Positions 23,981-33,253 of a DNA stretch of 64,000 bases are shown in pieces. The stretch is taken from assembly GCF_900105215.1 (NCBI RefSeq), contig NZ_FOIP01000001.1:186001-250000 (forward strand). Direction: 5' to 3'. The stretch is from Lacrimispora sphenoides. Lineage in GTDB: Bacteria > Bacillota > Clostridia > Lachnospirales > Lachnospiraceae. Made by a program: the position numbers and the translations under genes. Below the pieces are notes generated by a model, which saw only the letters and a program-made list of their open reading frames with translations, was not told where the DNA came from and made no database searches. Position 1 is the first letter of the stretch; every line of letters starts with the position of its first letter.

Positions 23981-24805
23981 ATGGTCACACTTCATCTGGA
24001 TGACGCTGTTATCAAAAGCCTGAGTAACAATGAACTGAATGTCCTGAAATATGTCTATGAACACTCGGCTGAGGTTTTGGATATGAGCATACAGACTCTG
24101 GCCACCCAGACTTCTTATTCCTCTGCCACAATTCTGCGCTTCTGCAAGAAGCTTGGGTATTCCGGCTTTGCGGAATTCAAATATGCCCTCCGTGCCGAGG
24201 AAAGAAAAGAAAATCCCGGACCCTCGGCTGCAAAAGCCCAGGATTTTAATACCCGGATCATGATTGACAGTCTGTGTTCCAACGTGGAAGGAACCTCCAA
24301 TCTGATATCGGAAGATCAGCTCAGCCATACGTTCCGGTATTTTGACAGCAACTGTCCCATCTACTTATGGGCCCCGGGAGGGATCACTTCTATTCTGAGC
24401 GACTACTTTGAGAAGCTTCTTTTCTCCATCGGGCGCCAGAATGTATACAAAATCGAATCCAGTAAAATGGGAGAACACATTTTAAGAAATATCCACTCGG
24501 AATCCCTGCTGATCTTAATCAGCACCACCGGGGATTTCGGCCCGACCGTACGTCTTGGCAAAATCGCCCGGATGAACAATGTCCCGATTCTATCCATCAC
24601 CCCATATACCAACAATGAAGTTGCCAATTTAGCCACTGTCAACTTCCGCTTCTTCACCAACCAGCGCGAGAACCGGGGAGCGGAGTTCACTTCCAGGCTT
24701 CCGGTGTTTTATATGATCAACGCCATTATACGCTGTTACCTTCAGTACAAGCTGTCCGGCCGGGAACAAACGGAACAGGGGGAAAACAATGATTCCTTTA
24801 TTTGA
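23981..24805 (+). CDS. MurR/RpiR-family regulator (first of two)
   Basis: A 274-residue sugar-phosphate-responsive regulator. The N-terminal helix-turn-helix spans about residues 10-75 (ELNVLKYVYEHSAEVLDMSI, then TSYSSATILRFCKKLGYSGF). The C-terminal SIS-like domain starts near 110 (CPIYLWAPGGITSI, LLILISTTGDFGPTV). It would bind a phosphosugar made by the facing PTS. The start at 23981 has GAGGAGG 7 nt upstream. It overlaps the second RpiR gene by 17 nt, so the two are co-translated and may form a heteromer. The glycine-rich sugar-phosphate loop is poorly kept, so ligand binding may be altered. Confidence 0.88.
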   Translation: MVTLHLDDAVIKSLSNNELNVLKYVYEHSAEVLDMSIQTLATQTSYSSATILRFCKKLGYSGFAEFKYALRAEERKENPGPSAAKAQDFNTRIMIDSLCSNVEGTSNLISEDQLSHTFRYFDSNCPIYLWAPGGITSILSDYFEKLLFSIGRQNVYKIESSKMGEHILRNIHSESLLILISTTGDFGPTVRLGKIARMNNVPILSITPYTNNEVANLATVNFRFFTNQRENRGAEFTSRLPVFYMINAIIRCYLQYKLSGREQTEQGENNDSFI

Positions 24806-25571
24806 AAAAGCACATGAGCTGCACCTTACGGATACGGAGGAAGAAATCCTTAAGTATTTTGAATCCAATCTTCCCTCGTCCGTGTATACCAATTTAAATG
24901 ACTTAAGTGCAAGCCTGTATACCTCCAATGCTACCATTGTCCGTTTCTGCCAAAAGCTGGGACTGAAGGGCTATAACGAATTCAAATATCAGGTACGAAA
25001 GGAATTAAAGCAGCTTCATCCCCAGAACTTCCGTACTGATGATCTGGTCCATCATTCTCTCGCCCTGTTTAAGGATAATTTAGATCAGATCGATGAAGAG
25101 AAGCTGGAAGAGATCGCCGGGCTTTTAACCAGTGACCGGCCCATCTATATCTATGGCTCCAATTTAAGCTCCCTTGCCGCCAAATATCTCCAGACGGTCT
25201 TAAACACACTTGACTATCCCTGTATTCTGGTTGAGTGGCGGCGCCTGTTAAATGGTCTTGTACATGAGATAAACAGTGATGCCGTTCTTTTCATCATCAC
25301 GGCCCATGGAGATGCCAGGCGGTATCTGTCTGTATTCCGGAAGGCCAAGGCCCGCGGTACCATCACGATTCTGCTCACCTGCGAGAAGGACAGCCCTCTG
25401 ATCCCCTACAGCACCATCGCACTCTGCACCAATGACCGGAATGAGGAGTACCGTCATGTAGATATCAATCCCAGACTTGGAATCCTGACGATTGTCCAGC
25501 TTCTGATTGAACTGGCCGCCAGGATCAAGAATTCCCAGACAGACGGTGATACATTTGATTCCCTGTCTTAA
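24789..25571 (+). CDS. MurR/RpiR-family regulator (second of two)
   Basis: A 260-residue regulator with an N-terminal helix-turn-helix at about 10-75 (LYTSNATIVRFCQKLGLKGY, NEFKYQV) and a SIS domain at about 105-250 (RPIYIYGSNLSSLAAKYLQT, VLFIITAHGDARRYL). It begins inside the end of the first RpiR gene with GGGGGAAAACA before the ATG, and it converges on a PTS EIICB gene across a strong terminator. The pair probably controls the EIICB-GH4 genes at 25.6-28.6 kb. The two proteins are clearly distinct rather than a recent copy. Confidence 0.9.
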   Translation: MIPLFEKAHELHLTDTEEEILKYFESNLPSSVYTNLNDLSASLYTSNATIVRFCQKLGLKGYNEFKYQVRKELKQLHPQNFRTDDLVHHSLALFKDNLDQIDEEKLEEIAGLLTSDRPIYIYGSNLSSLAAKYLQTVLNTLDYPCILVEWRRLLNGLVHEINSDAVLFIITAHGDARRYLSVFRKAKARGTITILLTCEKDSPLIPYSTIALCTNDRNEEYRHVDINPRLGILTIVQLLIELAARIKNSQTDGDTFDSLS

Positions 25572-25579
25572 CAAAAATA

Positions 25580-25624
25580 AGGAAGCTGCCCGGTTCCATG
25601 TTTCCCATGGCCGGGCAGCTTCCT
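25580..25624. terminator. Bidirectional terminator between RpiR and PTS genes
   Basis: AGGAAGCTGCCCGG (25580-25593) pairs perfectly with CCGGGCAGCTTCCT (25611-25624) over 14 bp. It lies between convergent stop codons at 25571 and 25635, with T-rich sequence on the plus-strand exit and A-rich on the other. Confidence 0.85.
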
Positions 25625-25634
25625 CTTTATTACT

Positions 25635-27158
25635 TTAATATTTTAATACTTCCCTTACATTTGATGCAATTCCTTCCACTTTCGGCCCATAAATCACCTG
25701 GATATGTGTATCACTAGTGCGGACAATTCCCATGGAGCCTGTTTTCTTTAAAAGTTCATCACTCACCATTGCCATATCTTTAATATCTACCCGAAGTCTG
25801 GTCAGGCAGTTGTTCACTGTCGTGATATTATGATATCCGCCAAGTCCCTCTATGATTTTCGATGCGAGGGCTTTTTGTTTTTCTTCCATGGTGCTCTCCT
25901 GCGCATCCGCCTCCTGCTCTTCGTCAGATACATCAATGGAAAGCTGTTTTCTCGTAAGATAGCTTTTAAATACAAAATAATAAATAACAGAGAAGAACGG
26001 TCCGGTAATGATCACCCAGTACCAGCGGGATCCTGGCTGGAATACGCCCCAGATCAGGAAGTCAATCAGACCGCCGCCAGTATTGCCGATAACAACCTTA
26101 AATGCCGACATCAGCATGAAGGACAAGCCGCCCATCAACGCATGGAACAAAAACAGCGGCGGTGCAATGAACATGAATGAGAATTCCAATGGTTCCGTAA
26201 TGCCTGACACAATGCTGGCTGCGACGCCTGCAATCATGAGAGCCTTTACTTTATTCTTTTTCTCCGGAGGAGAGGTCCTGTAAATAGCCAGTGCTGCTGC
26301 CGGAAGACCAAACATCATCATCGGCATTTTGCCCTGTCCTAAAAATACCGTAAACGGCCTCAGCTCTGAGATGTCTACTTTATCGACAAATTGAAGGAAG
26401 ATATTTAAGCATCCTTCTACTCCTTCATAGGTTCCGCCAATGGAGGTGGTACGGAAAATGCCGTTTAATACATGGTGCAGACCGGTAGGAATCAGCAGCC
26501 GCTCCAGGAATCCATATCCGAATACTCCGACCAGTCCTGTAGCAGAAATCAAACCTCCCAGCCCGTCAATGACCATGGAAACCGGTGACCATAGGATCGG
26601 TGCGGCAAGACCAACAACTGCCATAGCCATAATAACAACAATGGCAACAAAACGTTTTCCTCCATAAAAGGAGATTGCCACCGGAAATGTAACTTTATGA
26701 TACCGGTTATGGAGTGAGGCGGTGACGATACCTGCAACAATACCTGCGACCGCACCCATATCCAGGGTTTCTACGCCCAGAATCGTGGATATCTTTAAAG
26801 CGCCGAAATTCATAAAGCCGGAATTGATCATACATGCCGATGCTACAAGAAACGTATAATAACCGATAAATCCTGCAAATGCTGCTATTTCCTTTTCCTC
26901 CCTCGCCATGCCGAAAGAAATGGAGATGGAGAACAGCACCGGAATCAATGTAAATACAACACCTGATATTTTATTTAAAGTAGAAATTATGAAATAGATA
27001 AGCCCCTGCTGTAAAAACGGAACAGCCGCCTGTACCTGCGCTTTCATAAGCGCAGAGGTCAACCCCAAAACGATACCGCATGCGGCCAAAGCAGCAATCG
27101 GCATCAGCAAACTACGTCCGAGGGCCGAGAAAAAATCCATTGCTCTGTTTTTTTTCAT
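25635..27158 (-). CDS. PTS EIICB component, glucose/maltose (alpha-glucoside) family
   Basis: Imports and phosphorylates a sugar across the cell membrane. The 507 residues comprise the EIIC channel (about 1-400, PIAALAACGIVLGLTSALM and later FSFMFIAPPLFLFHALMGG) and an EIIB domain (about 430-507) with phosphorylated Cys451 in NNCLTRLR. No EIIA is encoded nearby, so a general EIIA-Glc must donate phosphate. A GH4 phospho-alpha-glucosidase gene lies 115 nt upstream on the same strand, pointing to maltose-like alpha-disaccharides. The start at 27158 has GAGAGGA upstream; the frame could extend to 27185 without a ribosome binding site. Confidence 0.92.
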   Translation of the reverse strand: MKKNRAMDFFSALGRSLLMPIAALAACGIVLGLTSALMKAQVQAAVPFLQQGLIYFIISTLNKISGVVFTLIPVLFSISISFGMAREEKEIAAFAGFIGYYTFLVASACMINSGFMNFGALKISTILGVETLDMGAVAGIVAGIVTASLHNRYHKVTFPVAISFYGGKRFVAIVVIMAMAVVGLAAPILWSPVSMVIDGLGGLISATGLVGVFGYGFLERLLIPTGLHHVLNGIFRTTSIGGTYEGVEGCLNIFLQFVDKVDISELRPFTVFLGQGKMPMMMFGLPAAALAIYRTSPPEKKNKVKALMIAGVAASIVSGITEPLEFSFMFIAPPLFLFHALMGGLSFMLMSAFKVVIGNTGGGLIDFLIWGVFQPGSRWYWVIITGPFFSVIYYFVFKSYLTRKQLSIDVSDEEQEADAQESTMEEKQKALASKIIEGLGGYHNITTVNNCLTRLRVDIKDMAMVSDELLKKTGSMGIVRTSDTHIQVIYGPKVEGIASNVREVLKY

Positions 27159-27272
27159 GATAATATCCTCTCCCGTCACAGGCAACCTTGCCCTGCAACG
27201 TTACATCCTGTTTTCTTATGATTCTCCATAGGAGCACATTTCATTTCACTCCCGCCAAGTTTTTGCTTCCCC

Positions 27273-28598
27273 TTATTTTAACTCCGGCCACATGCCTTTA
27301 TTTGCTTCAATCAAAGCATCCAGTACCGTTCTTGCTTTCTTTGCATCGCCTATCAGCCTGTTAAGGGTAAATGCCTCCAGAGCCTTCTGATAAGAATTCT
27401 CAAAATAAGCATCTACAATCAGCTTTTCACAGGATACCTGGTTAACCAAAAGTCCCAGATAGAACTGAGGAATATTTCCTACTCTCATGGGGCGTGGGCC
27501 ATTTGCTCCAAGTTCACATACAACCTCTACCATGGCATCGTCCTGCATATTGGCTATCGCACCGTTGTTCTCAACGATCAGGATATGCCTGTCATTTATA
27601 TTAAAAGCAATGGATTCCGCAACCTTAATCATCATTTCTGCATGGGCATCAGAAATCTCATCAAACTTATCTCCCAGCTTTCCTTCTTTGATCACCTGGG
27701 CACATTCGCTAAATACCCGTTTTTCTCTCCCCGCCATAACCTCATCCGCACGGGTAAAATCAGCGTCCAGATGGCTGGCCTTATATTCCGGATATAAGTA
27801 ATACTGGTCGTAGGTGTTGGGCAGATACTCCGGGAAATCTTCCATGATTGTCTTTACCATTCCATAGGTATCCAGCCAGGACTTATCTCTCTGTTCCGCA
27901 TCCTGGGGAAGGAAACCGTTCTGGGCAACCATTTCCCTGATCTTTGGAAGTAAGTCTTCTCCTGTATGAACATCATACATATGGGTGAACCAGCCATAAT
28001 GGTTCAGTCCAAAGTAAACCGGGTCTAAATCCTCCCAACTGCATTTTAATAGTCTGCTGCAGGAACGTACCACATTCTCCGGCTGGTCGCAGATGTTTAA
28101 GATTCTCTTGTCATCCGGAAATTCCCTGCGGAGCGCTTCCGCAACGATTGCAGCAGGATTGGAGTAGTTTAATATCCATGCATCCGGCGCATAGGTGCGG
28201 ATATCGTGTACGGCCTTGATCATATCCACACAGGACCTGAGACCATAAGCCATCCCTCCTGCCCCACAGGTTTCCTGTCCGATGATTCCCATGCTCAGCG
28301 GAATGTGCTCATCCTTTGCACGCATTGGAAGCCCTCCGGAGCGCATCTGCATAAATATAAAATCCATTCCCTCATAAGCTTCCTTAACATCGGTTGTGTA
28401 AGAAAAATCCAGCTCCGGAAATCTTTCCTTAAATAGAATTTCACCATACTTCCCAATCGGTTCCTGGCGGTCGTTGTCGATATCGAACAGCACCAGCTTA
28501 TTTAAGGGGAACTCCTCTTTAAGTCTGACAAAGGACTTTAAGAAACCTAATGTAAAAGTACTTCCCCCTCCAACGATGCATACGTTAAATGTTCTCAT
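27273..28598 (-). CDS. GH4 6-phospho-alpha-glucosidase
   Basis: Hydrolyses phosphorylated alpha-disaccharides in the cytoplasm by the NAD- and metal-dependent redox mechanism of family GH4. The 441 residues contain the NAD site VGGGSTFTLGFLKSF (9-23), the phosphate/specificity region PMRAKDEHIPLSMG and GQETCGAGGMAYGLRS, metal-ligand Cys in LNICDQPE and metal-ligand His in FGLNHYGWFTHMYD. These match the alpha-type enzymes GlvA, MalH and AglB rather than the beta-type. It precedes the EIICB gene and has a promoter at 28646-28674. It is one of three GH4 genes in the window. Confidence 0.92.
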   Translation of the reverse strand: MRTFNVCIVGGGSTFTLGFLKSFVRLKEEFPLNKLVLFDIDNDRQEPIGKYGEILFKERFPELDFSYTTDVKEAYEGMDFIFMQMRSGGLPMRAKDEHIPLSMGIIGQETCGAGGMAYGLRSCVDMIKAVHDIRTYAPDAWILNYSNPAAIVAEALRREFPDDKRILNICDQPENVVRSCSRLLKCSWEDLDPVYFGLNHYGWFTHMYDVHTGEDLLPKIREMVAQNGFLPQDAEQRDKSWLDTYGMVKTIMEDFPEYLPNTYDQYYLYPEYKASHLDADFTRADEVMAGREKRVFSECAQVIKEGKLGDKFDEISDAHAEMMIKVAESIAFNINDRHILIVENNGAIANMQDDAMVEVVCELGANGPRPMRVGNIPQFYLGLLVNQVSCEKLIVDAYFENSYQKALEAFTLNRLIGDAKKARTVLDALIEANKGMWPELK

Positions 28599-28645
28599 TG
28601 TTTTTCTCCTTTTCCTCTTTCTACTTATCCTTATCTGATGGCCTT

Positions 28646-28674
28646 ATAATACTTTATTTCATTTAACGTGTAAA
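28646..28674 (-). promoter_or_regulatory. Promoter of the GH4-EIICB operon
   Basis: On the minus strand TTTACA (28669-28674), 17 nt and TATTAT (28646-28651) form a near-consensus promoter about 50 nt before the GH4 start. The inverted repeat ATTACT-N5-AGTAAT lies at 28718-28734, upstream of the -35, a possible regulator site. Confidence 0.6.
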
Positions 28675-28914
28675 TAGTTTCACATGCATACGGATACGAT
28701 CCCATATTTCAACATTTATTACTCTTATAGTAATATTTTTCACTTCATTGTAATTATAATTTCTAACAGAGATAATGCCTGCACTAAATGACGGAGATAC
28801 TGAATAAAAACCATTCAGATTCTCTCACGAGAAGCAGAGGTTCCGCAAATGTTTCCTGTATTTTTGGAGATAAAAAAACGGACTCCGGAGAATCCTTCAG
28901 AAGTCCTATTAAAA

Positions 28915-28947
28915 AAGCCGGTTCGGATATAATACCCGAACCGGCTT
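28915..28947 (-). terminator. Terminator of the second L,D-transpeptidase gene
   Basis: AAGCCGGTTCGG (28915-28926) pairs with CCGAACCGGCTT (28936-28947) over 12 bp, and the minus-strand exit is TTTTTTAATAGG. It lies about 30 nt past the stop at 28980. Confidence 0.8.
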
Positions 28948-28979
28948 TCGCATCGTTTCTCTCTTTTCATGCACCTGAC

Positions 28980-30389
28980 TTAATAGTGACAGATTACGGG
29001 GATTCCGGAATAAACAAGGCCATACAAAGCCTTTGCCTTATCCGGCGGAAGGTTGATACAACCATGGCTTCCCTTTGTCTGATAGATATCTCCGCCGAAC
29101 CTGCTTCTCCAGTTTGCGTCATGAAGACCGATCCCTCCGTTAAACGGCATCCAGTAATTCACATGGCTTTCATATTCGTAGGTACCATCCGCTTGTCTCT
29201 TTCCCCGCAGGATTCGATCTGTCTCCTTATTGTAAAGGGTGAAAATGCCCTCCGGAGTTGTGTACTTTTTAGAAACATTTCCTGTGACACACGGAGAATC
29301 CCATACCAGAACACCATCTTTATACATGTAAACATGCTGGGCCGCCATATCTACCTCCACATAAGACCCGCCCCAGGCATTGCTCCGGTTTGCCACTGTC
29401 TGAACATACTTCGGTTCTCTTTTCTGGCTTTGCCCGGATTGTATGATAGCAGCCAGTGCCGCACTTTCTCCCGCCTGGTCTATCTTCTGGCCATAGGAAC
29501 CAGGTAGAAGACGGGCCTTACCATCTGTAACACGAAATGCCCGTTCCTTGCCTACAGTATCATACTTGTCCGCCAGAGTCTTTATGTAAGCCGAAGTCTT
29601 GTCTCCTCTTACGTTGATCACTTCTCCCGTCATCCCCGATATCCAGGAACAGATTTCCTCTCCTTTTAAAACCTCCGACTGGTCTCCTAAGGTATAGGTG
29701 ATTTCCATTTCCCTGACACGGTTGAGAGCATCCCGCTGGGCGATCAATCCGGTATCCTCTGAGGTGACAGTTACAGTGTCATAACAGCCTGATTCCTCAA
29801 TGTTTATTTGGGGAAGTACTTCATTTAATGCAGCCTTGACGGTTGCTTCCAGTTTTTCTAGGCTTACGCTGTTCCCCTGTACTTCCGGCAGGATGGCAAA
29901 AGGGACTCCCTGCTGCCAGTCAGAAATCCGGGCATTCGTTGTAGCCGTAATACCCTCGCCGCTTATACATGAAAGAGAATTCAGCTTTTCCTTTAACTTC
30001 CCTTCGTCATAACTGACTGCTCCCTTTTGGCTATAGGTATTATCAGCTGCAGGGCCTGTCACCCGCCCCGAAGTGTTCTGCTCTTCTAAAACCGTCTTAA
30101 GCCCTTCCGTAAAAACTACCTGATAGCCGATATCAGGACCGTTTATGACCTCTGTCACCTCTCCCTTCTCCTTGATGGAAAGGCGATATTCCCTGCCATA
30201 AAAGCCTTCTATTTGTATCTTCGCTTCTTCAACTGTCATTCCTCCCACAAGAACTCCGTTTATTTTGGTTCCCGGGACAAATTTAGAAGTGTCATCTGCC
30301 AGTGCAGTTGTCGTCCCTGCAAACATCAATATGACTGCCAGAAGGACACCCTTTCTCATCGTACCTGCATGACTTCCTTTTCTGCACAT
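28980..30389 (-). CDS. Secreted L,D-transpeptidase (YkuD), second paralogue
   Basis: Peptidoglycan cross-linking enzyme of 469 residues. A signal peptide is visible (MRKGVLLAVILMFAG...ALA then DDTS), unlike the uncleaved anchor of the paralogue at 17456-19153. Two PG_binding_4-type domains follow (FVPGTKINGVLVGGMTVEEA and the middle region), then the YkuD domain with GIGLHDANW and SHGCINLP (Cys444), ending shortly after at ICHY without a low-complexity tail. The start is uncertain: ATG at 30389 has AAAGGA 10 nt upstream, while the ATG at 30359 gives a shorter, more typical signal peptide but a weak ribosome binding site. Confidence 0.92.
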   Translation of the reverse strand: MCRKGSHAGTMRKGVLLAVILMFAGTTTALADDTSKFVPGTKINGVLVGGMTVEEAKIQIEGFYGREYRLSIKEKGEVTEVINGPDIGYQVVFTEGLKTVLEEQNTSGRVTGPAADNTYSQKGAVSYDEGKLKEKLNSLSCISGEGITATTNARISDWQQGVPFAILPEVQGNSVSLEKLEATVKAALNEVLPQINIEESGCYDTVTVTSEDTGLIAQRDALNRVREMEITYTLGDQSEVLKGEEICSWISGMTGEVINVRGDKTSAYIKTLADKYDTVGKERAFRVTDGKARLLPGSYGQKIDQAGESAALAAIIQSGQSQKREPKYVQTVANRSNAWGGSYVEVDMAAQHVYMYKDGVLVWDSPCVTGNVSKKYTTPEGIFTLYNKETDRILRGKRQADGTYEYESHVNYWMPFNGGIGLHDANWRSRFGGDIYQTKGSHGCINLPPDKAKALYGLVYSGIPVICHY

Positions 30390-30473
30390 TTACCATGAAT
30401 CCTTTACTAAATATTTGGAAATTAATTCCACAATTTCTAGGTTATCACTATTTTAATGGAATCACAAGAAAAA

Positions 30474-31358
30474 TCATTCCCCAATTTTCTCAACCCTGGA
30501 GTACAGCAGTACACCGCCTATGGTGATCAGTCCTCCGGCTATCTGTAAAAGAGCCGGAAGTTCAGCAAAAAGGAACACGGCAAATATGGCCGCAACCACC
30601 GGCTCACAGAGCTTGGAAGCCGATACAAAAGAGGGAGACAGGAATTTTAAGCACCAGCTGAAAATACTGTGTCCAAGAAGGGTAGAGAATACCGCCAAAA
30701 GAAGACCTACCACCACAGAGCTCATCCCATAACCATGGAAAGGAATTCCAGCCGCTGCCGTAGATATGCAAAGCACCAATGCACAGAAGAAATAGACAAT
30801 ATAGGTGTAAGATATTGTCGACATTCCTTTTCTCACTTCCCGGCCGATCAGGGTATAGACGGCAGAAAAAATTGCCGCTGCCAGTGCAAGCCCGTCTCCG
30901 GACAAATGATCTCCTCCTGCCGAATAATCAGAAAGGGCAATAAGCAGACTGCCGATTACGGTAATGGCAATGCTTATAAGGGCAGTTTTTCCAATCCTTC
31001 CTTTTAAGAACACGACAAATCCCAAAGCCACCCAGATGACCTCCGTACAGACGATTGCCGTCGAGCTTGCCACAGAAGTCTGCTTTAACGATTCAAACCA
31101 TGACGTAAAATGAAGAGCCAGAAATATTCCACTCACTGCGCATAATGCAATGGTCTTCCCATTCGTCTGTTTCAGCTCCGCCCGGACCTGGGCTTTCCCA
31201 AATACCACCGGTGTCATAAGCCCCACCGTCCACAAGAGCCGGTAAGCAGCCGTCACCACGGAAGGTGCATCGGAATATTTGACAAAAATCGCAGAGAGGG
31301 AAATTCCTATGACACCGATTGCGATCATGACCATGGGATGCTTTTCAAGAACTTTCAT
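30474..31358 (-). CDS. EamA/DMT-family transporter
   Basis: A 294-residue inner-membrane carrier with ten predicted helices in two EamA repeats of about 140 residues. The first helix is MVMIAIGVIGISLSAIFVKY. The mid repeat contains LVCTEVIWVALGF-like and the second repeat LLGHSIFSWCLKFLSP and FAELPALLQIAGGLITIGGV, the usual closing pattern. These proteins export amino acids or other metabolites; the cargo is not readable here. It is a single gene, preceded by AAAGGAG. Confidence 0.9.
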   Translation of the reverse strand: MKVLEKHPMVMIAIGVIGISLSAIFVKYSDAPSVVTAAYRLLWTVGLMTPVVFGKAQVRAELKQTNGKTIALCAVSGIFLALHFTSWFESLKQTSVASSTAIVCTEVIWVALGFVVFLKGRIGKTALISIAITVIGSLLIALSDYSAGGDHLSGDGLALAAAIFSAVYTLIGREVRKGMSTISYTYIVYFFCALVLCISTAAAGIPFHGYGMSSVVVGLLLAVFSTLLGHSIFSWCLKFLSPSFVSASKLCEPVVAAIFAVFLFAELPALLQIAGGLITIGGVLLYSRVEKIGE

Positions 31359-31621
31359 TTTTCTTCTCCTTTGTTATCCTGTCTCAATATATGCCTCCTG
31401 ATTATAGCATCACTTCCGGTATTGTCAAAGCATTATAAGGAAATAAAGAAAATCAATGTTTGCTGATCCATATCATTTTTATCATGTTTTTTCGATTGTC
31501 CATTAGGGTTCATTGTTGGATTCTGTTGATTATTAGGGTTTTTCAACTCTCTTCATGCATAATTACTTATATTTCTACATCTATCTATTATATATCGCTC
31601 ATCATTCGTCACGTTACAGGC

Positions 31622-31819
31622 TTACTCGGCCTTCCGTTTAAATATCGAGATGATCCACCTTGTGCTCCCATAGCTTTGTGCGGCAGGAACTGTATTTACC
31701 AGCTCCCAACCCTGCTGGCCTAACTCATTTAACTCTTTTTGAAATGCACCCTGGTCTACTTTTCCACCAAGCATTCCCTTTGCATCGGTAAACAATGTCT
31801 TGTACTCAAATCGCTCCAT
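31622..31819 (-). CDS. DUF4177 domain protein
   Basis: A 65-residue single-domain protein (MERFEYKTLFTD, then LNELGQQGWELVNTVPA and WIISIFKRK). The GWELV core and closing FKRK strand are characteristic of DUF4177, a small alpha/beta fold of unknown function. The start at 31819 has AGGAGG 7 nt upstream; an in-frame ATG at 31870 lacks one. No partner gene is evident. The 260 nt beyond it (31359-31621) are AT-rich and hold nothing I can assign. Confidence 0.8.
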   Translation of the reverse strand: MERFEYKTLFTDAKGMLGGKVDQGAFQKELNELGQQGWELVNTVPAAQSYGSTRWIISIFKRKAE

Positions 31820-32009
31820 GTTCTTACCTCCTGTAATTTTTCCTTTCTTATTTAGGAAAAAACCAAACAAGTCTCCGGCTGCTTGCCGATAACAGCAGCC
31901 TTATTCCCATAATACCATTTTCCAGCGGGCGAGAAAAGGGATAACTTTTTCCTGTCAGACTGCCATGCCCGTTCTGTCGAAGCCGTCTATGTTAAAGGAC
32001 GCAAAGAAT

Positions 32010-32033
32010 CCGCAGAGTCTGATTTCTCTGCGG
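32010..32033 (-). terminator. Terminator hairpin after the dehydrogenase, copy A of a repeat
   Basis: CCGCAGAG (32010-32017) pairs with CTCTGCGG (32026-32033). It lies beyond a 17-bp tandem array after the dehydrogenase stop codon. A closely related hairpin with the same loop ending sits at 42082-42107. Confidence 0.65.
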
Positions 32034-32101
32034 ATTCTTATTTATCCCTGATTCTTATTTATCTCTAATTCTTATTTATCCTTAATTCTTATTTAACCTT
32101 A
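32034..32101. repeat. 17-bp tandem repeat, four units
   Basis: Four units of the form ATTCTTATTTATCCTTA lie at 32034-32050, 32051-32067, 32068-32084 and 32085-32101, with a partial fifth running into the dehydrogenase stop codon. Units differ by one to three bases. The homologous site near 42108-42123 has a single unit, so the array is an expansion between stop codon and terminator. Confidence 0.85.
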
Positions 32102-32105
32102 ATTC

Positions 32106-33146
32106 TTAGCTTTCCAGATATAAATTCATTGGATAGGACAAGTACTGAACATCGTCAAGCTTTTCAACCGTTACAAACCCTGCCGGAGCATTCAGTATGG
32201 TTGGAATGCGGTTTACAATGTTTGCACAGGTATGCTCTACCGTAGCCGGCTTCTTTACAAAGAAGGTGGTGTCCGGCTCTCCAATGATTTTCCAGTCACA
32301 CATGTCACCGTCATCCGGGCCGTAAACCTTGCCGATACACTGGGTTTCAATGACCGGTCCCTGGAAGGTTTCCGTAGTTACAACCGCGCTCATGCCGATG
32401 CAGTTTCCCTTGGGGATCGTAGCTCCCAGAGTTTCGGAATATAAGTCTTTATCATAAAAGTAAGGAACGCATTTCTGTGTCTGGGATTTGATGGTCCAGC
32501 CCATCTTATTGCACAGCGCTTCATTGGAATTCCATACGTAGGAAGGCTCCAAAGTGGTTGGATGGGCAATTTTTTCTTCGAATTCCTCAGGAGTAAGGCC
32601 TGCTCCGTGAGCCTCGGCAAGGGCCAGTCCGTAGTCTTCCACGTTATAGCTGACCGCTCCCTCTATGCGGTCGATCCGATGTACACCGCCTGCCACACAG
32701 CCAATCATATTGATCCAGTAAATATCCTGCATTCCTGCTCCAACGATGGTGCATCCGTTTTCTTTTGCCAGCCGGTCCAGACGGTTGGTAATGGCGGAAG
32801 CAGTGGTCCATGGATAAATGGCTTCCTCACAGGTCGTCACCACATTGATTCCTCTGGAAACACATTTCTCGAAATGAGGGTATACATCATCCATGAAGCT
32901 GAACAGGGTCACGACGGCGATGTCTGCATCGCACTCGTCAAGAACCGCATCTGCGTCGCTTCGGATGGGAACACCGATTTTAAATCCAAGGCCGGCAAAT
33001 TCACCTACATCCATGCCTACCACATCAGGGTTCACATCAATGGCGCCTACAATTTCCGCGCCATTTTCATATAAATATCTTAGAATATACTTTGCCATTT
33101 TTCCGCAGCCATACTGTACCACACGGATTTTTTCATTATTCATCAT
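32106..33146 (-). CDS. DapB-fold NAD(P)-dependent dehydrogenase, 2,4-diaminopentanoate dehydrogenase-like
   Basis: A 346-residue cytoplasmic oxidoreductase. The Rossmann motif [16 protein letters not shown] is at the N-terminus, followed by [16 protein letters not shown]. The C-terminal domain has the dihydrodipicolinate-reductase-like arrangement ([15 protein letters not shown]). The overall pattern resembles the Ord enzyme of anaerobic ornithine breakdown, but none of the other ornithine genes is nearby, so the substrate is unproven. The start at 33146 has GAAAGGA 8 nt upstream; a longer frame to 33200 is not supported. A MerR gene lies just upstream on the same strand. A fragment homologous to its 3' end occurs at 42122-42175. 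Confidence 0.75.
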   Translation of the reverse strand: MMNNEKIRVVQYGCGKMAKYILRYLYENGAEIVGAIDVNPDVVGMDVGEFAGLGFKIGVPIRSDADAVLDECDADIAVVTLFSFMDDVYPHFEKCVSRGINVVTTCEEAIYPWTTASAITNRLDRLAKENGCTIVGAGMQDIYWINMIGCVAGGVHRIDRIEGAVSYNVEDYGLALAEAHGAGLTPEEFEEKIAHPTTLEPSYVWNSNEALCNKMGWTIKSQTQKCVPYFYDKDLYSETLGATIPKGNCIGMSAVVTTETFQGPVIETQCIGKVYGPDDGDMCDWKIIGEPDTTFFVKKPATVEHTCANIVNRIPTILNAPAGFVTVEKLDDVQYLSYPMNLYLES

Positions 33147-33253
33147 CGTCGTCATCCTTTCTATATAAGAACCTGTTATGGAGCCAAGCTCCTGATGCAT
33201 TCATTATAAAGGTTATAGACGGTATCAGGTCAATGGAGCAAAATCACCAAATA

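Larger units (their letters stand above)
28599..28979. other. Control and terminator region between GH4 and L,D-transpeptidase
   Basis: About 380 nt with no convincing gene. From left to right it holds the GH4 promoter (28646-28674), an AT-rich stretch with the inverted repeat ATTACT-N5-AGTAAT (28718-28734) that could be an RpiR operator, a run of unassigned sequence to 28890, and the terminator of the second L,D-transpeptidase (28915-28947). A plus-strand frame starting at 28788 runs antisense into the transpeptidase gene and is not credible. Confidence 0.5.

Noticed and set aside
28788..29507. 239-codon plus-strand frame at the end of the second L,D-transpeptidase
   Set aside because: Most of it is antisense to the catalytic domain and it crosses that gene's terminator.
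32034..32101. CRISPR-like array
   Set aside because: The 17-bp units are directly adjacent with no spacers, so this is a simple tandem repeat.
32562..33074. 170-codon plus-strand frame opposite the dehydrogenase
   Set aside because: Fully within a well-supported gene on the other strand; no start signal.
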